NCBI GenBank assembly: GCA_007571275.1
Contig: RKRS01000196.1
Span: 1 to 5,110, forward strand
DNA from: Dehalococcoidia bacterium
GTDB lineage: Bacteria > Chloroflexota > Dehalococcoidia > Bin125
Length of the DNA: 5,110 nucleotides
Reading direction: 5' to 3'
Under the pieces are notes generated by a model. It was not told the origin of the DNA and did no database searches. It saw only the letters and a list, made by a program, of their open reading frames with translations. A program made the translations under genes and the position numbers. Shown piece by piece: positions 1 to 5,110 of this stretch (the first letter of the stretch is position 1; each line of letters begins with the position of its first letter).

Positions 1-758
1 CCGCTCCAGTCCTGCACCGTGTACCAGCCGCCGGTGCAGTCGAGAGTCGCTCGAGAGCCATAGCTTCCCAGCGCTGACAGATCATCGAGACCGAGATCGA
101 GCGGGCGGCTCACCTGACCCACGACCGATAGTCGCCAGGCGTCCCTGTTAATCCGCTGCCGACTGTCGAACAGCCACTGGGTGACCGGGTAGGCGTTGCC
201 CTGTCCGCTCGCTTCTTCTCGCGAGCCGGTGAAGCGCGGGCGCTTGCCCACGACGGGAGCAGCGGCTGAGGCGCCCTGCCAGAGCAACGCGCCGCCCAGT
301 CCGACCGCGATCAATCGCAACGCGGCGCGGCGGTTGGTGAAATCGGTGCGACTGAGGCGACGAGGCCAGCGCATGGCGGCGTGCACGATCAGTGGGATCG
401 TCAGCGCCAGGCCCAGCGTGGTGTGGATGACCAGCAGTCGGACGTTGCCGTAGAAAGGAATCTCGAGCCCGCCGCGACCGATGAGCGCCCAGAGCACGCC
501 GGTCGCCAGCACCCCGACGAAGAGCAAGACGAGGATGATCGAACCGATGGTTTCCGCAACCACGCCGCGGCGACGGAACGAGCGCAGCACGATGCGGTAC
601 TTCCAGATCACGAGTCCGACCAGCGAGAATCCGGCGATCCCGTGCAGCCAGAAGATCCATTCGCCCTCAGGTCGTCCGATAGTGAAGGAAATCAGTCCCG
701 AGAGCAGCTCGACGCTGAGCAGGAAGAGGATCGCGTGGTTGGTCGCGCGTGGGCTCAT
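1..758 (-). CDS. Membrane-anchored molybdopterin-dependent oxidoreductase (sulfite oxidase family) with N-terminal cytochrome-b-like domain, partial
   Basis: The frame is open from ATG at 758 to the window edge (252 complete codons), so the C-terminal part is missing. The visible protein has two parts. Residues 8-128 form four predicted membrane helices (about 8-27, 34-53, 69-93, 105-128) with His8, His39, His112 and His126; the last two lie 14 residues apart in one helix, as in b-type di-haem proteins. A basic stretch with a twin arginine (Arg143-Arg144) precedes a fifth helix (145-166). From about 170 the start of an oxidoreductase molybdopterin-binding domain follows, including DCTGGWYTVQDW (240-251). 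Cys241 sits where the sulfite oxidase/YedY family has its molybdenum-ligating cysteine. Positive loops (53-65, 130-144) place the N-terminus inside and the Mo domain outside the membrane. The likely role is an extracytoplasmic redox reaction linked to the quinone or cytochrome pool; the substrate cannot be told. Codon bias and family match make this a real gene; the haem ligands are inferred. Confidence 0.88.
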   Translation of the reverse strand, partial: MSPRATNHAILFLLSVELLSGLISFTIGRPEGEWIFWLHGIAGFSLVGLVIWKYRIVLRSFRRRGVVAETIGSIILVLLFVGVLATGVLWALIGRGGLEIPFYGNVRLLVIHTTLGLALTIPLIVHAAMRWPRRLSRTDFTNRRAALRLIAVGLGGALLWQGASAAAPVVGKRPRFTGSREEASGQGNAYPVTQWLFDSRQRINRDAWRLSVVGQVSRPLDLGLDDLSALGSYGSRATLDCTGGWYTVQDWS

Positions 759-764
759 GTAGCG

Positions 765-770
765 ACACTA
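765..770 (-). promoter_or_regulatory. Candidate -10 element of a leaderless promoter for the molybdoenzyme gene
   Basis: Read on the minus strand, TAGTGT (a TAnnnT hexamer) ends six bases before the ATG at 758. No Shine-Dalgarno lies between it and the start codon, so transcription would begin at or next to the ATG. No good -35 hexamer was found 16-19 bases upstream. Position and motif alone support this call. Confidence 0.35.
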
Positions 771-819
771 TCGGGTTGCGGATGTCGGTGGTTTTGCGCG
801 TGGAGGGGAGGTTGTGGGC

Positions 820-825
820 TAGGCT
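820..825 (+). promoter_or_regulatory. Candidate -10 element of a leaderless promoter for argB
   Basis: TAGGCT (TAnnnT) stands seven bases before the ATG at 833, the spacing expected when transcription starts at the A of the start codon. The only -35-like match, TTGCGC at 794-799, leaves a 20-base spacer, which is too long. A purine-rich GGAGG at 802-806 lies too far (26 bases) to serve ATG 833, which fits a leaderless start but also leaves open the alternative TTG start at 812. Confidence 0.33.
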
Positions 826-832
826 TGCATCC

Positions 833-1612
833 ATGAGCTCAGCCAGCTCCGACCACGGCGTCATTGTGATCAAGATTGGGGGATCCACCCTCGGTGAGCA
901 CGACACGTCGTTGTCGGATTGCGCGCAATTGCAACGCGAGGGTCGGCAGGTCGTGGTCGTCCACGGCGGCGGGGCAGCGGTGACCGACTGGCAGCGTCGG
1001 TTGGGCGCTGAAGCGGCGTGGGTGGATGGGTTGCGTTCGACAACGCCTGAGTCGCTCGAAGTGGTCGTTGCAGTGTTGGCGGGCTTGATCAACAAAGAAT
1101 TGGCCCGACAATTGCAAGCATTGGGCGCTCCAGCCGTCGGACTGAGCGGCGTCGATGGCGCGACGCTCAGCTCTCCGATCTCGTCACGCATCGGGCTGGT
1201 CGGCGAAACGCCCTGCTGTGATCCGCGTGCCTTGCGACGAGTCCTCGATGCCGACCTGTTGCCGGTCCTGGCCCCGGTCGGCCTGGCTGACGACCTCTCG
1301 ACCACGCTGAACATCAACGCCGATACCGCGGCGGGCGCGGTCGCCTCCGCGCTGGGCGCTTCGTTGTTGATCTTCCTCACCGACGTTCCGCAGGTGCTTG
1401 ATGGCGCCGGGGTTGGGATCGACTGTCTGGCTGAGAATCAGCAGCAAGAGTTGACTGAGTCAGGGGTGATCGCGGGTGGTATGTTGCCCAAGCTGCGTGC
1501 TGGTCGCGGGGCGCTCAGTAGGGGAACTCAGGTGCGTATCGTGGACGGCAGACAACCACATATCGTCCGTGATGCGGTTGGCGGCGCAGCGGTAGGGACA
1601 GCCCTCGTATGA
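833..1612 (+). CDS. argB: Acetylglutamate kinase (ArgB), short form
   Basis: Phosphorylates N-acetyl-L-glutamate with ATP to N-acetylglutamyl-5-phosphate, the second step of arginine synthesis, in the cytoplasm. The 259-residue product shows the amino acid kinase fold signatures in order: KIGGS (14-18) with the catalytic lysine Lys14, HGGG (44-47), GLRSTTP with substrate-binding Arg68, SGVDGATL (105-112), LNINAD (159-164) with Asn160 and Asp164, FLTDV (181-185) and GGMLPK (215-220) with Lys220. These correspond to E. coli Lys8, Arg66, Asn158, Asp162 and Lys217. Only 13 residues precede the catalytic lysine, so the N-terminal helix of arginine-feedback-sensitive hexameric kinases is absent; I infer a dimeric, arginine-insensitive enzyme. 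HGGG and NINAD favour ArgB over the lysine-pathway homologue LysZ. The ATG at 833 fits family length; TTG at 812, with GGAGG five bases upstream, would add seven residues. ATG 749 lies within the divergent gene and is unlikely. The stop overlaps the next start. Confidence 0.93.
   Translation: MSSASSDHGVIVIKIGGSTLGEHDTSLSDCAQLQREGRQVVVVHGGGAAVTDWQRRLGAEAAWVDGLRSTTPESLEVVVAVLAGLINKELARQLQALGAPAVGLSGVDGATLSSPISSRIGLVGETPCCDPRALRRVLDADLLPVLAPVGLADDLSTTLNINADTAAGAVASALGASLLIFLTDVPQVLDGAGVGIDCLAENQQQELTESGVIAGGMLPKLRAGRGALSRGTQVRIVDGRQPHIVRDAVGGAAVGTALV
1591..1598 (+). promoter_or_regulatory. Ribosome binding site for the UPF0182 gene, inside argB
   Basis: GGTAGGGA lies within the last codons of argB, ten bases before the ATG at 1609. 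It is a moderate Shine-Dalgarno match. With the ATGA overlap it supports re-initiation by ribosomes finishing argB and selects 1609 as the start. Confidence 0.5.
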
Positions 1613-4602
1613 GCAGGCACTGGTCAACCTGGATTCAGCGCACACAGGGCGGATGGCGCAATGGCAACGACGGCCCGCGCGATGTGCCGCCATCTGACGA
1701 AGGTCGCTCCGGCCAGCTCGGTCCACCGCCGCCTGTCTTCCGCGAGGGACTAGGCGGCGGTGGCAGCGGAAGCGATGAACCGCCTCCGTACACCGCCGCC
1801 GAAGGACAGCCGCCGCAAGGCCGTCGCACCTGGCCGCGGGTCGTCGTCGCTGGCGTCCTGCTGCTGGTGCTGTTGATCCTGCTCAACATCGGCATCGATA
1901 TCTACGTCGATCGACTCTGGTTCGGCAACATTGGCTATCAGGGCGTCTTCGACCTGCGCGTCCTCACCCAGGTCTGGCTGTTTGTCGCCGGAGCGGGTAT
2001 CGCGTTACTCGTCCTCGGAGCGACCTATGCGATCGCCTGGCGTATGCCGGTAGAGGCGCTGGGACCGCCTGTTGACGATCCCCAGCTGAGCCGGGTGATT
2101 CACATCATTGCCGCTGTGGCGATGATTCTGCTCGGGATCATCTTTGGCTCCGTCGCCGCCGGTCAGTGGGATCTGATCCTGCAGTTCCTCAATGCGAAGC
2201 CGTTCGGCTCCACGGATCCGCAGTTCGGCCGCGATCTGGGGTTCTACGTCTTCGAGCTTGAGGCGTTGCAGTTCATGAAGGGTTGGGCGACCGGGCTCGC
2301 GATCATGGCGATGCTGGTCACCGCCGCGACCTATGGCGTTCGCCTGATGATGCATCGTGGCAACGCCCGCTCGACGCTGGGCGTACGTATCCACATCGCG
2401 ATCACCATCGCGGCAGTGATGGCCCTGTTCGTCTGGAGCTATTGGCTGGCCCGCTTCGAGCTGGCGCTCAATCCTGGCGGGTTCGTCTTCGGCGCGACCT
2501 TCACCGACGACAACATCCGCTCGCCGGTCCAGATCGTCAAGATGGTCGCTGGCGTCGCTGTCATCCTGGGTGTGCTGTCATGGCCGTTCCACGAGCGCCT
2601 GCGCTTCGCCCTGACGCCGATTGTCGCGTTGATTCTGGTCTCGATTGTTGGTGGAGCGATCCTGCCGGCCGCCATCCAACGCTTCACGGTTGAACCGAAC
2701 GAGCTACAGCGCGAGACGCCGTACATCGAGCGCAATATCGCCGCGACACGGGCGGCGTTTGCCCTGGACCAGATCGAAGAACGCGAATTTGCCGCGGATG
2801 ATGTGGTCGACGAGGGCGATCTACAGCAAAATCCTGAGGCGCTGCTCAACGTTCGCCTCTGGGATCACCGACCGCTGAACGACACGCTCAACACGATTCA
2901 GACGATCCGTCCGCTGTACGTCTATCCCGATGTTGACGTCGATCGCTACAAGGTCGGCGATCAAGAGCATCAGGTGTTCCTCGCCGCTCGTGAGCTGTCG
3001 CAGGCGAACCTGCAGTCGACACAGCAGGGCTGGGTCAATCGCCGACTGCAATTCACCCACGGATTCGGTGTGGTGATGACGCCGGTCGATGAGGTCTCGC
3101 CGGCCGGTGAGCCGGTCTTCTGGGTCTCAAATATTCCGCCGGAGGTGATTGAGGAGACGTCGTCGGGGCCGCTCGACCTCGAGATCGTTGAACCGCGCAT
3201 CTACTACGGCGAGGTAACCGATGCCTACATCATCGCCAACAGTGCGACGGAAGAGTTTGACTATCCGCTGAGTGGAGAAGGCGGCGAGGCTGACCAGGCC
3301 ACGACCCGTTACTCGGGCCTCGGCGGGATTGAGTTGGGCGGTCTGTTCCGACGTCTCGCCTTCGCCTGGTCATTTGGTGACGCCAACATCCTGATCTCCG
3401 GCTCAGTCGATGGCGATAGTCGCATCCTGTTTCATCGCCTGATTCAGGACCGCGTGAGAGAGCTCGCGCCATTCCTGGAGCTTGACGCCGATCCATACAT
3501 CGTGGTCGGCCAGGATGGACGACTGTACTGGATCCAGGATGCGTACACCGTTACCGATCGCTACCCCTACTCACAGCCCCACGCCACGGGGTACAACTAT
3601 GTGCGCAACTCGGTCAAGGCGGTCATCGACGCCTATCACGGTTCGGTCGATCTGTACATCGTTGACGATACGGACCCGATCATCCAGGTCTGGGACGACA
3701 TCTTCCCTGATCTGTTCAAGCCGGCTGAGGAGTTCCCCGCCGACCTGCAGCAACACTGGCGTTACCCGCAGGACTACTTCCAGCTTCAGGCCGACCAGTA
3801 CCTGACCTACCACATCGAGTCGGCGCGCGGTCTGTTCAACCGTGAGGACCTCTGGGCGATCCCGCAGGAGCTGCTGAGGCAGCAGGAGATCGCGGTCGAG
3901 CCGTACTACGTGACGCTGCGTCTGCCCGACCAGGAAGAACCCGAGTTCCTGCTCATCCTGCCCTTCACGCCGCGCAATCGCCTCAACTCAATCGCCTGGA
4001 TGGCTGGACGCTCCGATGGGGAGAATTACGGCAAGTTGTTTGCCTTCCGCTTCCCGGCCAACAAGAATGTCGACGGTCCCAAGCAGATTGAGAACCGGAT
4101 CGACCAGGATGTGGCGGTCTCGCGTCAGTTCACGCTGCTCGGACAGCAGGGTTCCGAGGTCATTCGCGGCAATCTGTTGTTCATTCCGGTCGGCGACTCC
4201 TACGTGTATGTCGAGCCGATCTATCTGCAGGCCGAGACGGGTCGATTCCCGCAGCTCAAAGGCGTGATCGTCGTCAATGGCGATCGAATTGCCTTCGAAG
4301 ACACCTTCGTCAGGGCAGTGCAGGTGGCGCTGGGCAATCAGGCGGCGCAGGGGCTGTCATTCCTCGGCGACGTGCCTGGCCAGGCAGCTGTGGAGGAAGC
4401 GCCCGCAGAGCCTGAGGCGGCGGAACAACAGGATCGCGCGCCGGTCGACCTGCCGGAATCCGCCACCGAGCTTGCGATCCAGGCGCAGGAAGTGTTTGAA
4501 GAGGCGCTCGCGCTTCAGCGCGCGGGCGACTGGGCGGGCTACGGCGAGGCGATTGATCGGTTGGGTGAGATCCTCGAGCGTCTGGCCCAGGCATCGGAGT
4601 AG
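1609..4602 (+). CDS. UPF0182 family large membrane protein, function unknown
   Basis: A complete 997-residue protein that matches the UPF0182 family over nearly its full length. Residues 1-75 are a hydrophilic Pro/Gly-rich tail. Seven predicted membrane helices follow (about 78-100, 119-144, 162-184, 224-247, 260-282, 304-326, 333-357). A large hydrophilic domain from about 360 to 910 carries the family hallmarks: WVNRRLQFTHGFGVVMTPV (475-493), YYGEVTDAYII (532-542), FGDANILIS (589-597), APFLELDADPYIVV (620-633), NYVRNSVKAVIDAY (663-676), EPYYVTLRLP (764-773), FLLILPFTP (780-788) and SEVIRGNLLFIPV (849-861). An acidic Ala/Glu/Gln linker (925-950) leads to a helical C-terminus (955-996) common in the family. 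With the N-terminus inside, seven helices put the large domain outside the cell; this is inferred. Its first codon overlaps the argB stop (ATGA), so it is probably co-transcribed and translationally coupled. No catalytic motif is visible and no function is established for the family. No frameshift or gap was seen. Confidence 0.93.
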   Translation: MSRHWSTWIQRTQGGWRNGNDGPRDVPPSDEGRSGQLGPPPPVFREGLGGGGSGSDEPPPYTAAEGQPPQGRRTWPRVVVAGVLLLVLLILLNIGIDIYVDRLWFGNIGYQGVFDLRVLTQVWLFVAGAGIALLVLGATYAIAWRMPVEALGPPVDDPQLSRVIHIIAAVAMILLGIIFGSVAAGQWDLILQFLNAKPFGSTDPQFGRDLGFYVFELEALQFMKGWATGLAIMAMLVTAATYGVRLMMHRGNARSTLGVRIHIAITIAAVMALFVWSYWLARFELALNPGGFVFGATFTDDNIRSPVQIVKMVAGVAVILGVLSWPFHERLRFALTPIVALILVSIVGGAILPAAIQRFTVEPNELQRETPYIERNIAATRAAFALDQIEEREFAADDVVDEGDLQQNPEALLNVRLWDHRPLNDTLNTIQTIRPLYVYPDVDVDRYKVGDQEHQVFLAARELSQANLQSTQQGWVNRRLQFTHGFGVVMTPVDEVSPAGEPVFWVSNIPPEVIEETSSGPLDLEIVEPRIYYGEVTDAYIIANSATEEFDYPLSGEGGEADQATTRYSGLGGIELGGLFRRLAFAWSFGDANILISGSVDGDSRILFHRLIQDRVRELAPFLELDADPYIVVGQDGRLYWIQDAYTVTDRYPYSQPHATGYNYVRNSVKAVIDAYHGSVDLYIVDDTDPIIQVWDDIFPDLFKPAEEFPADLQQHWRYPQDYFQLQADQYLTYHIESARGLFNREDLWAIPQELLRQQEIAVEPYYVTLRLPDQEEPEFLLILPFTPRNRLNSIAWMAGRSDGENYGKLFAFRFPANKNVDGPKQIENRIDQDVAVSRQFTLLGQQGSEVIRGNLLFIPVGDSYVYVEPIYLQAETGRFPQLKGVIVVNGDRIAFEDTFVRAVQVALGNQAAQGLSFLGDVPGQAAVEEAPAEPEAAEQQDRAPVDLPESATELAIQAQEVFEEALALQRAGDWAGYGEAIDRLGEILERLAQASE

Positions 4603-4654
4603 TCGAGCCTGCTTGCGGTGAGAGCGGCGAGAGTTGTAACCCGCCGATCATTCA

Positions 4655-4690
4655 GAGCGCCAGCGCTGCATAGACGCGCGCGAAGCGCTC
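4655..4690. repeat. Imperfect inverted repeat in the gap between the UPF0182 gene and argD
   Basis: GAGCGC (4655-4660) is complementary to GCGCTC (4685-4690) across a 24-base loop. AGCGCT occurs twice inside the region (4662-4667 and 4684-4689), so alternative pairings compete, including a tight AGCGC/GCGCT hairpin at 4656-4667. No T-run follows, so it is not a convincing intrinsic terminator. It could weaken read-through from the upstream gene, be an operator overlapping the candidate argD promoter, or be chance in GC-rich DNA. Confidence 0.25.
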
Positions 4691-4699
4691 ACCTAATCT
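4671..4699 (+). promoter_or_regulatory. Candidate sigma-70-type promoter for argD
   Basis: TAGACG (4671-4676, four of six matches to TTGACA) and TAATCT (4694-4699, TAnnnT type) are separated by exactly 17 bases. Transcription would start near 4706, giving a leader of about 37 bases with the Shine-Dalgarno in place. The match is moderate, and co-transcription with the upstream genes remains possible. Confidence 0.35.
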
Positions 4700-4730
4700 G
4701 AGTCGGACTGATCCTGCCTGTCGAGGTAAT

Positions 4731-4734
4731 GGAG
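4731..4734 (+). promoter_or_regulatory. Ribosome binding site for argD
   Basis: GGAG stands eight bases before the ATG at 4743. It supports that start over the internal Met codons at residues 13 and 14. Confidence 0.6.
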
Positions 4735-4742
4735 TAACCAAA

Positions 4743-5110
4743 ATGCCCACCACTGCTGAGCGCGAGTCCGCTGTCTTCATGATGTCGGCGGGCCGTTTGC
4801 CCGTCACACTCGTGCGCGGCGAGGGGACGAAGGTCTGGGACGATGCCGGCAATGAGTACCTCGACTTTGTCGCCGGTATTGCGGCTGACAATCGGGGCCA
4901 CTGCCATCCGCGGATCGACGAGGCGATCAAGCGGCAGGCTGAGACCCTGCTGCATGTCTCGAACTAATTCTACAAGCTCGCTCAGCTGGATCTGCCCGAT
5001 GTCCTCGTGGAGCAGTCGGGCATGACCAGATTCTTCTTCTGCAACACCGGCTCCGCTGCGACGGAGGGCGCGACGCGGTGCGGTCGCAAGGCGGGTCAGA
5101 CACGTCGAGA
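4743..5110 (+). pseudogene. argD: Acetylornithine aminotransferase (ArgD), N-terminal part, interrupted by an in-frame stop and cut by the window edge
   Basis: ArgD is a PLP-dependent class III aminotransferase that exchanges the amino group between N-acetylglutamate semialdehyde and glutamate, the fourth step of arginine synthesis. Residues 1-74 follow the family: GRLPVTLVRGEGTKVWDDAG (17-36), NEYLDFVAGIA (37-47), GHCHP (52-56) and AETLLHVSN (66-74). The next codon (4965-4967) is TAA, in the middle of the conserved HVSN-L-(F/Y)Y block. Homology continues in the same frame: FYKLAQLDLPDVLVEQSGM, then FFFCNTGSAATEGA, where the family has CN(S/T)G(A/T/S)EANEAA. The conserved Glu and Asn of EAN are Ala and Thr, and the usual IKLAR reads TRCGR. 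The frame stays open to the edge (47 codons after the stop). The PLP lysine would lie outside the window. The start is supported by GGAG eight bases upstream. A genuine pseudogene and low-quality sequence at a contig end explain this about equally well; family assignment is firm. Confidence 0.82.

Noticed and set aside
749..832. argB starting at ATG 749
   Set aside because: It would overlap the first codons of the divergent gene and both candidate promoters, and adds 28 residues with no similarity to the kinase family.
148..836. Several overlapping open frames on both strands in the first 840 bases
   Set aside because: They are low-complexity Arg-rich translations in other frames of the molybdoenzyme gene, whose own frame gives clear membrane helices and the CTGGW motif.
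667..1380. Long minus-strand open frame (237 codons) antisense to argB
   Set aside because: It overlaps argB, which has all its catalytic motifs, and the start of the divergent molybdoenzyme gene. Its translation is Arg/Ser/Pro-rich with no recognisable domain, as expected for a shadow frame in GC-rich DNA.
4650..4654. ATTCA, a possible half site of an ArgR-type box upstream of argD
   Set aside because: Only one 5-base half is present, with no TGAAT partner at the proper spacing.
4685..4715. Intrinsic terminator after the UPF0182 gene
   Set aside because: The inverted repeat has a long loop and short stem and is not followed by a T-run.
4729..4737. Tiny ATG-GAG-TAA open frame just before argD, overlapping its Shine-Dalgarno
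   Set aside because: A two-codon frame is expected by chance; nothing shows it is translated.
4965..4967. Reassigned TAA codon (alternative genetic code)
   Set aside because: This is the only internal TAA in four genes; a single case next to other damage in argD is better explained by mutation or sequence error.

Overview
The window is GC-rich bacterial DNA carrying four genes and no RNA genes, CRISPR arrays or mobile elements that I can see. The combination of a UPF0182 membrane protein, a short acetylglutamate kinase and a membrane-anchored sulfite-oxidase-type molybdoenzyme suggests a free-living, probably monoderm, high-GC bacterium. Chloroflexota (Thermomicrobia-like) is my first guess and Actinomycetota the second. 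This placement rests on family distribution and composition only, so it is weak.

Layout. Bases 1-758 (minus strand) hold the first 252 codons of an integral-membrane molybdopterin oxidoreductase; the gene runs off the left edge. A 74-bp divergent intergenic region (759-832) separates it from a plus-strand arginine block: argB (833-1612, acetylglutamate kinase), then a 997-residue UPF0182 protein (1609-4602) that starts inside the argB stop codon (ATGA overlap), then a 140-bp gap, then argD (acetylornithine aminotransferase) from 4743 to the right edge. Both genes at the divergent junction have a TAnnnT -10-like hexamer 6-7 bases before their ATG, as in leaderless transcripts.

Function. ArgB and ArgD catalyse the second and fourth steps of arginine synthesis. 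The large UPF0182 protein between them has no established function. Its start-stop overlap with argB implies co-transcription and coupled translation, while argD has its own Shine-Dalgarno and a candidate promoter in the gap. The molybdoenzyme is divergent and functionally separate: four N-terminal cytochrome-b-like helices should pass electrons to or from a molybdenum domain outside the membrane.

The main anomaly is argD. Its reading frame is interrupted by TAA at codon 75 in the middle of a conserved block. The homology resumes in the same frame directly after the stop, and near the right edge several near-invariant residues are replaced. This is either a decaying gene or poor sequence at a contig end. 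I found no convincing undescribed multi-gene system.
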